DNA of 42,804 nt, from contig CAILMQ010000031.1 of NCBI GenBank assembly GCA_903835385.1, forward strand, positions 1 through 42,804. Reading direction: 5' to 3'. Made by a program: the position numbers and the translations under genes. The DNA comes from an uncultured Microcaldota archaeon. Lineage in GTDB: Archaea; Micrarchaeota; Micrarchaeia; Anstonellales; Bilamarchaeaceae. Below the pieces are notes generated by a model, which was given only the letters and a program-made list of their open reading frames with translations, searched no databases and was not told the DNA's origin. How positions within the stretch are numbered: position 1 is the stretch's first letter; each line of letters starts with the position of its first letter. Below, piece after piece: positions 1 through 8,912 of this stretch.

Positions 1-315
1 GACAACATTGAAGTCTGCTCGAAGTGCGGCAAGATGCCAAGGGGGATAGAACTGAGCGGGGCAGGTTTGTTCAGGTGCACGCGCTGCAGCAACAACGCGC
101 TCACCACGGTCACGACTTCTGATTATGAAAAAATAGTGACCGCGCTCGACCAGAAGTACCATGCCGAGATGGTGGGGATGCGAATTGCGAATGTAAGAAT
201 AACCCATCCTATAAATATGAAAGCCATAGCACGGAACAAGGCCAGCAAGAAATCAAAGGCCAAACCATCTGCTAAAAAAAGCGCCAGAAAACCCGCAAAG
301 ATAAGAAAGAGATAA
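1..315 (+). CDS. Zinc-ribbon protein, 5' partial (runs off window start), Lys-rich C-terminus
   Basis: Frame is open from base 1: DNIEVCSKCGK...FRCTRCSNNAL; two CxxC knuckles; basic tail KKSKAKPSAKKSARKPAKIRKR. Confidence 0.75.
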   Translation, partial: DNIEVCSKCGKMPRGIELSGAGLFRCTRCSNNALTTVTTSDYEKIVTALDQKYHAEMVGMRIANVRITHPINMKAIARNKASKKSKAKPSAKKSARKPAKIRKR

Positions 316-344
316 CATCTTAGAATTTCAAAGAGAGTTTTCGA

Positions 345-503
345 ATGGCAGTGGAAAAGATAGAAATCTGCGCCAATTGCGGCAGGATAAACAAGGCGGA
401 GAGCAAGGACTTCAAATGCCCGGATTGCGGCTGCGACGTCTGCGTGGTCGTATCAAAAGACATATTCCTCCAGATGGTGAAGGGAGGATTTGCAAGGGAA
501 TAA
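345..503 (+). CDS. 52-aa zinc-ribbon protein (not in ORF track)
   Basis: Translated by eye: MAVEKIEICANCGRINKAESKDFKCPDCGCDVCVVVSKDIFLQMVKGGFARE*; CxxC...CxxC; resembles the upstream ORF. Confidence 0.7.
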   Translation: MAVEKIEICANCGRINKAESKDFKCPDCGCDVCVVVSKDIFLQMVKGGFARE

Positions 504-540
504 GAGGCATTTAAATACTCTTTTTTACACAATGTAGCGT

Positions 541-1029
541 ATGCATAGGAAAGTGAGGGTCCGGAATCCGGACTGCCGCGCAGTTGCCATTGACTGGAGC
601 ATACACCTGTCCGAACCAGGCAAATTGAAAAACGGAGTCAGGGAGGGCGAGCTGGAAATGTCTTTCCGCTCCAGGGACAAGCAGGGCCGCAAGATCTTAT
701 TCTCATTTCCGTGTGTCGTATCCGCTGACAGATGTTTTGTAAGAAAAACCGGCACTGTGAAAAGGCATAGCCAGGACGGTAGGGTTTCAGAAAAGGCGTT
801 TTCTGTTGCGGACAGGATGGTGAAGGAACCAAAAAACAAATTCTTACACATCTTTAATGACGTAGTTGAAGCAGTGGCCCGCAATTGTGGCGAGATGCTC
901 GCATCAATCCGTGGCGCGGTATCTTTGGATGGAACCTCCCTTTTGTCGCCAAAACTCATGGGAATTCCGAAAATGGTCACTGTCCGGGAGATTTCCCTTG
1001 AGGAACTGCGGAAAAACGGGCAGATTTGA
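541..1029 (+). CDS. Hypothetical protein
   Basis: 162-aa ORF; AT-rich TATA-like tttaaatac about 30 bp upstream. Confidence 0.6.
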   Translation: MHRKVRVRNPDCRAVAIDWSIHLSEPGKLKNGVREGELEMSFRSRDKQGRKILFSFPCVVSADRCFVRKTGTVKRHSQDGRVSEKAFSVADRMVKEPKNKFLHIFNDVVEAVARNCGEMLASIRGAVSLDGTSLLSPKLMGIPKMVTVREISLEELRKNGQI

Positions 1030-1164
1030 ACTAGGTATGAAGATATTTAGAATTTCTAAGATAGTATTATACCTATAGAAATCCTACGGCGTTAAATCCA
1101 TTTTTAAGGGCTGTTTTTAATCTGGAAGCCTACCTGGACGGATGAAAAACATTGCGTATTTTTT

Positions 1165-1404
1165 GTGTGGAGAAACAAGTTTTTAGATTATTTGGGTATG
1201 CCAAAGTTAAAAACCCTGGTGAAATGCCCGGGCTCTTTCGCACAAATGAGATCATATAAAAAAAGTCTCTTCAATAGCTTATCAGTAAACCAAAATCCCT
1301 ATCGCGTAACCATATCAGTAAACCCACCCATGCTAACTTTTCCTGGTTTTGGGCCCATGGTACACTACTACGATATTGAGCGAGGAATCCTGATACTGGA
1401 ATAG
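1165..1404 (+). CDS. Doubtful small ORF
   Basis: 79-aa ORF in an AT-rich gap; no recognisable family. Confidence 0.2.
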   Translation: MWRNKFLDYLGMPKLKTLVKCPGSFAQMRSYKKSLFNSLSVNQNPYRVTISVNPPMLTFPGFGPMVHYYDIERGILILE

Positions 1405-1443
1405 GGCTTACGCGGGGAAAGGAGGGGGAAAGAAGGGAAAATG

Positions 1444-1920
1444 CTACTTTACTGAGGGTTTGGGTTTACTGTCTTGAGGTTTCTCTTTTGGAGGTTTACT
1501 TAATAAGTATTTTGATATGAAATAAGATAGCGTGGCTGAGATTGTCAAAATTATGCCCACAACTATCAGTTCAACTAACAGCATTGTCCAGTTTACTCCG
1601 GGTATGAGAAATGTCGAATTCGGTGGTTGGAAAACTAGTGTCTCCAAAATTGCCAGTGGAACCACTAAAGCAATAAAATATACTGGGATAAAAGTGAATC
1701 CGAAAAGCGCGGAGATTATTAAGGCGTCTTTAATCTCATAGACATTTCTATAGAAAAAGAATAGACCAGGTAAAAGAAACACGACGGGAACGACCAACAA
1801 ACCCAGACTAGGATTATAAATGCCGAAAAATATCATCAACGCGGCAGCTACCAAAAGTGAGACGATCCCGATTAGATACATCAATCCGAAATCTTTCCAG
1901 TTTATTTTCATGTTTCTCAA
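1444..1920 (-). CDS. Multi-pass membrane protein
   Basis: About four hydrophobic segments, charged C-terminal tail KPPKEKPQDSKPKPSVK. Confidence 0.65.
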   Translation of the reverse strand: MRNMKINWKDFGLMYLIGIVSLLVAAALMIFFGIYNPSLGLLVVPVVFLLPGLFFFYRNVYEIKDALIISALFGFTFIPVYFIALVVPLAILETLVFQPPNSTFLIPGVNWTMLLVELIVVGIILTISATLSYFISKYLLSKPPKEKPQDSKPKPSVK

Positions 1921-1962
1921 TCTCTTTTAGTCTTTCTATCATTCTTTTAGAATATAAATATT

Positions 1963-2694
1963 TTAACCCTTTTCGTTCTTCCCCATCGTCTTCATCCAGT
2001 CATGCGCGAATACTTCGGCGTCCCCGGATTTGATGACCTCCACTATCTTCTCCGCCACGTGTTCCGCGCTATCAGGCGGATGGAACGCTTCGCCTTCCCA
2101 TTCAGGAACGTCGTTCTTTATCGTGTTCTTCTCGAAATCAGTGAGCGTCATGTAAGGATACACCACGCTGACGACGATATTGTCCTTTTTCAGCTCTTCC
2201 CTGGCAGTCAGGCTGAGGGTGGCAAGAGCGCGCTTTATTGACGAGTAAGCGCCGTTATTCGGCAGTGTCATCAGAACGGTGCCGGAACTGATATTCACGA
2301 TTGCCCCGTTGCCCTGCTTCCGCATGATGGGTATTGCCTCTTCCATGGCAACGAGCGGGCCCACGAAATCAAGGTCGAAAATCCCGCGCAGCGTCTTTAT
2401 GTCCGTCTTTTCCACCGGCGCGTCATAACCCTGTCCGGCGTTATTAATCAGGACGTCTATTCTGCCGAAATGCTTCTTCGCCTGGCGTATCATCTTCCTT
2501 ATTTGAGGCGCTTTCGTCATATCCGCCGTAATCGCGAGCGAGCCCGGAAGCTCTTTTGCGAGCGCGTCCAGCTTGTCCTTGGAACGGGCCACGAGCGCGA
2601 GTTTAGCGCCCTGTTTGGCGAGAAGCTTGGCAGTGGCCAATCCTATGCCTGATGAGGCTCCTGTGACGATTACGACCTTGTTGGCGAGTTCCAT
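1963..2694 (-). CDS. SDR family NAD(P)-dependent oxidoreductase
   Basis: VTGASSGIGLATAKLL (TGxxxGIG), NNAG, and the YSSIKRAL (YxxxK) active site. Confidence 0.93.
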   Translation of the reverse strand: MELANKVVIVTGASSGIGLATAKLLAKQGAKLALVARSKDKLDALAKELPGSLAITADMTKAPQIRKMIRQAKKHFGRIDVLINNAGQGYDAPVEKTDIKTLRGIFDLDFVGPLVAMEEAIPIMRKQGNGAIVNISSGTVLMTLPNNGAYSSIKRALATLSLTAREELKKDNIVVSVVYPYMTLTDFEKNTIKNDVPEWEGEAFHPPDSAEHVAEKIVEVIKSGDAEVFAHDWMKTMGKNEKG

Positions 2695-2785
2695 GGATAT
2701 TGCTCTCCCTATGAGATATTTTAATCTTAGCCTGGCGGCATTACAATTAGTTCGCTCAGATATCGTCCAAAAAGGAGTTTGGCCT

Positions 2786-3418
2786 TCACTTTGCCCCTTC
2801 CTGAATCATCCTGACGCCTTTGGATATCCTCGTCTCGCACGACCTGCAGAAGCCCAATCCCCTAACTGTCATTTCCACTATGCTGTCCAGGCCGTTTTTA
2901 TTGGCCCTCATGACGCAGGAATCCTCCTCGCAGTGGCCGCTCCGGTCCATCAGGACATGGCCCATCTCATGCTTCGCGACGTACTCGATTAATTTTTCCC
3001 TGGAAGGAAGGCCCGCCCGGCGGGGCAGGCCATTGTCGATTGTGGCGGTTGAGAGGAAAGCGCATGAAGCGAACAGGCCCGAGCCCATAAGTTCCATTTT
3101 CTTGTTGCCTTCCATTGTGAACAGGCGCCGCGTCGTGATGCCAACGCCGAGCCGGTCCTTTGTGAAGAAGGATCTGTGGAGTATGTCAAACGTTCTTTCC
3201 CAGGCCAAATCGCTGATAAGATAAACGTCCGGGCGTGAAAGCAGGTCAGTCATGAACGCGCCGTACCTGACCGTGCGCATGCTCTTCCTGTCCGCACCCA
3301 TGACGTCGTATTCCACTCCCCCGTACGTCCTGAAGCTGCGCGCGGCCCTTTCAACTGCCGCGACGTCCGACTTACGGACAGATGGGGATGCCAATAGCCT
3401 CAGCTGTACGCCTGCCAT
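2786..3418 (-). CDS. Archaemetzincin-like zinc metalloprotease (variant motif spacing)
   Basis: KHEMGHVLMDRSGHCEEDSCVM...FCRSC: HExxH, HC-x4-CxM and CxxC order of the archaemetzincin family. Confidence 0.7.
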   Translation of the reverse strand: MAGVQLRLLASPSVRKSDVAAVERAARSFRTYGGVEYDVMGADRKSMRTVRYGAFMTDLLSRPDVYLISDLAWERTFDILHRSFFTKDRLGVGITTRRLFTMEGNKKMELMGSGLFASCAFLSTATIDNGLPRRAGLPSREKLIEYVAKHEMGHVLMDRSGHCEEDSCVMRANKNGLDSIVEMTVRGLGFCRSCETRISKGVRMIQEGAK

Positions 3419-3486
3419 GGGTGTATTGTGTTAGACGAATTATATAAATGTAATCGTTTATGCGGCTGTTACGTTAGATGCCCTAT

Positions 3487-4140
3487 TTATCTTTTCTTGC
3501 CGCCCTTTTTCATCACTTCCTCATACGCCACATAGGAATAAACTACTGTCCCCAATGCGGCAACCAGAATCAGCCCTATGATTATGAGAAACGCGTATGC
3601 AGGCAGGACAACCGCAAAAAGCATCAAAACCCCTGCCACTTTGAACACTTTCGCACCGAGCTCGTGCGTCTTGTCCCAGACCTCGTCGCTGGAGAGCGTC
3701 CAGGGCGTCCTTATCCCTATGAACCAGTTCCTTTTGGATTTTTCAAGCAGGACGCCGACGTAAAAGAAAAGGCCCCCGAGCAGGATTGGCATGGTCAGGT
3801 TGAAGTTTATCCTAGTCCCCAGGTTCCAGAGTATAGTCTGGAGATACACCAGGAACATGAACGCCATGATGACGAGCACGAACCGGAAATAATACGTTTT
3901 GAACGTCTCTATGTTGGCGCGGAGCGGGTCTATCTTGGGAATTACGAGCAACAGCGCCAATAAAACAACAAGTATCGCGGGAAACAGGAACGCGCCGAAA
4001 AACTTAGGCATGTACCCATTGGCTTCTCCTGAAATGCCCCAGTGCGAGGCAACTGTATCGGGAAGCACTGAGTAGGCGTATGCTCCCACTGCAAATGAAG
4101 CCAGAACCAGCAAAATGGCTGCCTTTAGCTCGTTTTCCAT
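3487..4140 (-). CDS. SdpI/DUF1648-like integral membrane protein
   Basis: VLPDTVASHWGISGEANGYMPK N-terminus and NWFIGIRTPWTLSSDEVWDKTHELG C-terminal SdpI signature. Confidence 0.85.
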   Translation of the reverse strand: MENELKAAILLVLASFAVGAYAYSVLPDTVASHWGISGEANGYMPKFFGAFLFPAILVVLLALLLVIPKIDPLRANIETFKTYYFRFVLVIMAFMFLVYLQTILWNLGTRINFNLTMPILLGGLFFYVGVLLEKSKRNWFIGIRTPWTLSSDEVWDKTHELGAKVFKVAGVLMLFAVVLPAYAFLIIIGLILVAALGTVVYSYVAYEEVMKKGGKKR

Positions 4141-4168
4141 TTTTCAATGCGCCTTTTTTGGAACCCTT

Positions 4169-4327
4169 TCAGTCCCCTTTCGCGAGCTTCTTCTTCAGCA
4201 ACGCCAGCTCGTCGTGGAGGGCATGGTTCTTCTTGGCGGGGTCCATGCGCGCCTTCTCCTCGAGCTCCTCTATCATCTTCTTCAGGTTGGCTACTTTCCT
4301 CGAGAGATCCTTTTTGCTCATTCCCAT
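4169..4327 (-). CDS. 52-aa coiled-coil-like small protein (not in ORF track)
   Basis: MGMSKKDLSRKVANLKKMIEELEEKARMDPAKKNHALHDELALLKKKLAKGD* read from the minus strand; heptad-like charged helix. Confidence 0.5.
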   Translation of the reverse strand: MGMSKKDLSRKVANLKKMIEELEEKARMDPAKKNHALHDELALLKKKLAKGD

Positions 4328-4389
4328 GGGTGTTCTTCTCCAGCAAAACCTTTTAATCCTCCTCTCCGAACTCAGTTTAGGGTGAATTC

Positions 4390-4965
4390 ATGAACACTAC
4401 CGAACATCTGGCACAGGGATTCATAGGCGAAAGCATGGCGAGGAACAGGTACACGATGTACGCCAAGGCGGCGCGCACCGAAGGCTACGAGCAGATTGGC
4501 GGGCTCTTCCTCGAAACCGCCGAGAACGAGCGCATACACGCGAAATGGTTCTTCAACATGATGAACGAGGCTGCCGCCAAGCAGGGCATGCCGAAGATAA
4601 ACGTGGGGTCCGACGTTCCGAACGTATTGGGCAACACCGTCATGAACCTCAAGGCGGCCATCGCCGGCGAGCACCACGAGTACTCGGAGATGTACCCGGA
4701 GATCGCTGAGGTGGCGGAGAAGGAGGGCTTCCAGCAATCCGCCGCCCGCGTCCGCAGCATCATGAAGGCGGAGTTCCACCACGAGGGCAGGTACCAGAAG
4801 CTCCTGGACGTGGTGGAGAAAGGGACGGTCTTCAAGAAGGGCAATAAGATATTCTGGGTGTGCCGCGAGTGCGGATACATCCACGAGGCCACCGAGCCGC
4901 CGCTCAAATGCCCGTCCTGCGACAACCCGAGGGCGTTCTTCCAGGTGCAGAGCGAGAACTACTGA
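4390..4965 (+). CDS. rbr: Rubrerythrin
   Basis: Diiron ferritin-like ExxxH motifs (ENERIHAKWF, EFHHEGRY) plus C-terminal rubredoxin-like CRECGYIHEATEPPLKCPSCDNPRAFF. Confidence 0.95.
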   Translation: MNTTEHLAQGFIGESMARNRYTMYAKAARTEGYEQIGGLFLETAENERIHAKWFFNMMNEAAAKQGMPKINVGSDVPNVLGNTVMNLKAAIAGEHHEYSEMYPEIAEVAEKEGFQQSAARVRSIMKAEFHHEGRYQKLLDVVEKGTVFKKGNKIFWVCRECGYIHEATEPPLKCPSCDNPRAFFQVQSENY

Positions 4966-4987
4966 CGTCCGCATATCTTTTATTTTT

Positions 4988-5590
4988 TCAATCGGGTACC
5001 TTCAGGCCGGTGCATCTCCAGTTTATCTCCGCGGTCCTGTTCCCCTCGTACACCACGCACGCAGGAGCGCACCCTTGTTTGGCGATGTCCAGCCCCAGCC
5101 ACCAGGTCAGGGTGTTGTTGTTATAGACGCTCTCGTTCGTGAGGTTTCCCTGGCTCGTGCAGGCGCTGTCCTGCGCAATCTGGCGCGCCTCGCCGTAGTT
5201 CAAATGGCAGTTCTCCTCCCACGTCCTGTAGCATTTTTGCGTGGATTCGCACCAGGTATAGCCCGCGCTGGGTATGCAGCCGTGCGAATCCCGGTCAGAA
5301 CCCGGCAAAGGGGTATTGTTTTGCGCAGGGCCCGGCATCGGAGTGTTGTTCTGCGCCGGAGCAGGGGTGCAGTTCTCCTCCCAGGGGCGTATGCACTTCT
5401 GCGATGCATCGCACCACGTATAACCGGCGGAGGGTATGCAGCCGTGCGCGTCCCTGTCGCTTCCGGGTGGCGGGGTGTTGTTCACGGTCGCATTCTGGCC
5501 CGTTGCGTTCTGGACCGCTTGCGGTGGCTGCGTGCAGCCATAGCCGAACATAAGCAGGATAAGAATCGTTGCGATAAGGAATTTTTTCAT
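4988..5590 (-). CDS. Secreted lipoprotein with two Cys/Trp-rich repeats
   Basis: MKKFLIATILILLMFGYGC lipobox; GSDRD(A/S)HGCIPSAGYTWC...KC.R.WEENC present twice; start trimmed from the track ORF. Confidence 0.75.
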   Translation of the reverse strand: MKKFLIATILILLMFGYGCTQPPQAVQNATGQNATVNNTPPPGSDRDAHGCIPSAGYTWCDASQKCIRPWEENCTPAPAQNNTPMPGPAQNNTPLPGSDRDSHGCIPSAGYTWCESTQKCYRTWEENCHLNYGEARQIAQDSACTSQGNLTNESVYNNNTLTWWLGLDIAKQGCAPACVVYEGNRTAEINWRCTGLKVPD

Positions 5591-5651
5591 CCAATCACCG
5601 TAGATGGATTCAACAACAGCGGTTATAAACCTTAATCCTGAATCCCGAGCC

Positions 5652-6137
5652 ATGGCAAAAAAGGCTGGGAAGACCGAGGCAGCCTCGTTCGCGGCAGGGT
5701 GCTTCTGGGGCGTGGAAGAGGAGTTCCGGTGCGTGAAAGGCGTGGTTGAAACCGAAGTGGGCTACATGGGCGGCACCACGAAGAACCCGACCTACGATGA
5801 GGTCTGCACAGGCAGGACCGGGCACGCTGAGACCGTGCACCTGAAATTCGATCCGAAGGAGATATCCTATGAAAAGCTTCTTGAAATCTTCTGGAACCTG
5901 CACGACCCCACGCAGCTCAACCGGCAGGGGCCTGACATCGGAGGCAATTACCGTTCCATAATCTTCTATTACTCGCCGCAACAGAAGAAACTCGCTACGG
6001 AATCAAAGGAAAAGCTGGCGAAATCAGGGAAATACAGGAACGACATCGTGACCGAGATAGTCCCGGCGACGAATTTCTGGCGCGCAGAGGAGTACCACCA
6101 GAAATACGAGATGAAAACCGGGAAAAAAGTTTGCTGA
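5652..6137 (+). CDS. msrA: Peptide methionine sulfoxide reductase MsrA
   Basis: AAGCFWGVEEEFR active site, EVGYMGG, HDPTQLNRQGPDIGGNYRS. Confidence 0.96.
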   Translation: MAKKAGKTEAASFAAGCFWGVEEEFRCVKGVVETEVGYMGGTTKNPTYDEVCTGRTGHAETVHLKFDPKEISYEKLLEIFWNLHDPTQLNRQGPDIGGNYRSIIFYYSPQQKKLATESKEKLAKSGKYRNDIVTEIVPATNFWRAEEYHQKYEMKTGKKVC

Positions 6138-6350
6138 CCAGGAAAAGGCTACTTCACATATTTATACAAAAATAAACATTTAAAAGCATTGGCTGCGTAA
6201 ATTATTTTGTGTCCAAGGCGTTCCGACTCGGGTGATAATCCGGTATGCGCCGGGCGACCTGCCGGATGCAAAGGCCGCGATTTGCCGGTTATGAAAACCG
6301 CTTTGGGCAGAAGCTTTATAGGATTTGGCTGACTAACATGATGGGAGAAC

Positions 6351-7100
6351 ATGGGCCGCATAGAAAAGCTTGTGGGAGAGTTGGATGATCCGGCACACAG
6401 GAGCTCCAGAAGGTATGCCGCCATAAGCCTCTGCCATGCGATTCAACAGGCAGAGGGGGCGGAGAGGGAGGACGTGGAAAGATGCGCCGTGGTACCGCTT
6501 TCCCGGCTACTTTCAGAAGTTGACACTGGGCTTCAGGCTGATGCCATAAAAGCGCTCCGGGCCGTGAAGGATAAGGGCATCAGCATAGACGCCGCGGTCC
6601 CGGCCATGGCGAAGGCGGCAGTGCGCAGCAAATCGAACTACGTACGGATTTTCGCCACGGAAATGATTGGTTCCCTGGTTGAAAGAATGCCGGAACTCGC
6701 GCCTGTCCTGCTGAAAGCCGTCCAGGACGAGGGCTTGGTCGTGGCAAGCAAAGCACTGTATCAGCTGGCAGGCGTCATAAGACGATGCGACGACAGAAGA
6801 AGGCTCGAGGACATGAGGGCGGAGCTCAACTATCCGGGAGAGGCGCGGCGGGCGAGGAGGGAGACGTGCCTCCGGGACCTGAAGGAGCTGAATGACAGAA
6901 AAGAGCGCAGGGCGATGAGAAAGGCCATCGGGCGAAGGTTTGGGGATGTACGAGAGACGGACGAGGCGAAGATAGTGAAGAAACTTATCACCATAAGAAT
7001 CTGCGAACTCGACCATCCGACCCTCAAACCGAAACGTCCGAGGCTAAAATTCTGGGATTTAGCCAAAAAATTGAGACTAAAGGCGAGCACGGCGCTTTGA
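6351..7100 (+). CDS. HEAT-repeat-like helical protein
   Basis: Repeated helical pattern (VDTGLQADAIKALRAV..., YVRIFATEMIGSLV...); TATA-like ctttatag about 35 bp upstream. Confidence 0.6.
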   Translation: MGRIEKLVGELDDPAHRSSRRYAAISLCHAIQQAEGAEREDVERCAVVPLSRLLSEVDTGLQADAIKALRAVKDKGISIDAAVPAMAKAAVRSKSNYVRIFATEMIGSLVERMPELAPVLLKAVQDEGLVVASKALYQLAGVIRRCDDRRRLEDMRAELNYPGEARRARRETCLRDLKELNDRKERRAMRKAIGRRFGDVRETDEAKIVKKLITIRICELDHPTLKPKRPRLKFWDLAKKLRLKASTAL

Positions 7101-7114
7101 AAACAGGCGAACTC

Positions 7115-7456
7115 CTACCGCGCCCATTTGACCGATTTCCCAAGCGCGGACATGAACATGTCCCTGGCTTTTGCCGGGGCGTGGATGACGACGAACACCT
7201 TTTTAGCGCCGAAGAACAGGTCGAATACCACGCCATGGTCCGTGCACGTCTCGTGCCGGTCGGCATAATCCGACACGCGCTTGACCATGTGCCTGCCTGC
7301 TTCGGCGGTCTTCTCGATCTCGTGGCTGTAGCATACGTGCCCGAACGCCTTTTTCGTCAAATCGCCGAAGGATTTGAAGAAGTCCTGGTCCTTCGAGAAT
7401 ATGACGAAAGTGTAGTCTTTTTCGTTTCCCAGTCCGAAAACCTTGAGTTTGTTCAT
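7115..7456 (-). CDS. Hypothetical 113-aa protein, abutting the RNase gene
   Basis: ATG directly abuts the stop codon of the upstream beta-CASP gene, a translational-coupling geometry. Confidence 0.7.
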   Translation of the reverse strand: MNKLKVFGLGNEKDYTFVIFSKDQDFFKSFGDLTKKAFGHVCYSHEIEKTAEAGRHMVKRVSDYADRHETCTDHGVVFDLFFGAKKVFVVIHAPAKARDMFMSALGKSVKWAR

Positions 7457-8839
7457 TCACTTCAGCTCCACAGTTTCCCCTAGCACGGGCACATGGGTTT
7501 CGAAACCCAGCCCTTGCAGCGTTTTCTCCAGGCCAAGGGACGAGCTTTCCTCGCCATGGACTATGAACATCTTCTTTGGTCTTTCCTTGAACCCGCAGGC
7601 CCACCTCACCAGTTCCTTTGAATCCGCATGGGAGGAGAAGCTGTCTATCTGGCGCACCTCCGCCTTCACCGCGACCTCCATGCCCATCATCCTCACCACG
7701 TCCGCGCCCTCCAGGATGACCCTGCCCAGCGAGCCCTCGGCCTGGTATCCGACGAAAAGGAGCGTGTTCTCCGGCTTCCAGAGGTGGTATTTGAGATGGT
7801 ACCTTATGCGCCCGCCGGTGCACATGCCGTTGCCGGCGATTATCATGCAGGGCTTGGGATATTCGTTCATGGTCTGGGATTCCTGGGCGGTCCTCAGGTA
7901 TTTCAGGTTCCTGAAGCCGAACGGGTCCGTGAACTCCTTCCGCAGCCCCTGGCTGAAATAATTCATGTTCCTGCTGAAGATGCGGGTGGCGTCTATGGCG
8001 AGCGGGCTGTCCAGGAAAACGCTTTCCGCGGGCAATTCCCTGTCCCGGGCCATTCCATGGAGGTAATAGAGCAGCTCCTGGGTCCGCTCCACCGCGAAGG
8101 ACGGTATGAGGAGCTTGCCACCTTTCCTGAACGTCTCATCCACGACCTCGGAAAGCATGTCGCCGCGCGTCTTCACCGCGCTGTGGAGCCGGTCCCCGTA
8201 GGTGGATTCGATGAGCACGTAATCCGCGCCGCCTATGAGTGCGGGGTTGTCCAGCAGGGGCGTGTCCCACTGGCCCAGGTCCCCGGAGAACACGAGCCTG
8301 CGCGTCTTTCCGGCCTCGGTCGCAGAAAGCTCTATTATGGCCGAGCCCAGGATGTGCCCCGCGTTCCGGAACGTCATTTGCAGGCCGTCGCCGATGTTGC
8401 AGGGCGAGTCGTATGGGACCGGCCTGAACAGGCGGGACGCCGCCTGCACATCCCTGATGGTAAATAGCGGCTCCCTCGGCGGAAGCCCCATCCGCAGGCG
8501 CCGCTTGTTCTCGTGCATCGTGTCGTCCTCGTTCACGTGCGCGGAGTCCTCGAGCATGATTTTGGCCAGGTCTATGGTCGGGGGAGTCGCGATTATCCTG
8601 CCCCGGAAGCCCATCTTCACCAGTTTCGGGATAAGGCCGGAATGGTCGATGTGGGCATGAGTAAGAAGAAGGCAGGATATCTCCTTCGGCCTGAAGCCGA
8701 AGGGCTCGTAATTCAGGCGGTTTATGTCCTTCGCGCCCTGGAACATGCCGCAGTCTATGAGTATCTTCTTCCCCGCCGCTTCCAGCAGATAGCAGGAGCC
8801 GGTCACCATGCGGGCCGCCCCGTTGAACGTCAGCCTCAT
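7457..8839 (-). CDS. MBL-fold beta-CASP ribonuclease / RNA-metabolising hydrolase
   Basis: LLTHAHIDHSG, SGDLGQWDTPLL, IESTYGDR, CTGGRIRYHLK, SFSSHADSKEL; start trimmed to MRLTFNGAARMVTGS. Confidence 0.95.
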   Translation of the reverse strand: MRLTFNGAARMVTGSCYLLEAAGKKILIDCGMFQGAKDINRLNYEPFGFRPKEISCLLLTHAHIDHSGLIPKLVKMGFRGRIIATPPTIDLAKIMLEDSAHVNEDDTMHENKRRLRMGLPPREPLFTIRDVQAASRLFRPVPYDSPCNIGDGLQMTFRNAGHILGSAIIELSATEAGKTRRLVFSGDLGQWDTPLLDNPALIGGADYVLIESTYGDRLHSAVKTRGDMLSEVVDETFRKGGKLLIPSFAVERTQELLYYLHGMARDRELPAESVFLDSPLAIDATRIFSRNMNYFSQGLRKEFTDPFGFRNLKYLRTAQESQTMNEYPKPCMIIAGNGMCTGGRIRYHLKYHLWKPENTLLFVGYQAEGSLGRVILEGADVVRMMGMEVAVKAEVRQIDSFSSHADSKELVRWACGFKERPKKMFIVHGEESSSLGLEKTLQGLGFETHVPVLGETVELK

Positions 8840-8912
8840 ATTCTTACTTTCTAATCTCCGCCCATTATAAGCATTGCGGGCGAGTGTTTTCGATGAGGGA
8901 GGCGTATTGTCT

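Noticed and set aside
3487-4140. SdpI-like protein as immunity gene of a toxin system
   Set aside because: No SdpC/SdpA/SdpB or other toxin candidate adjacent; SdpI/DUF1648 proteins are common without toxins.
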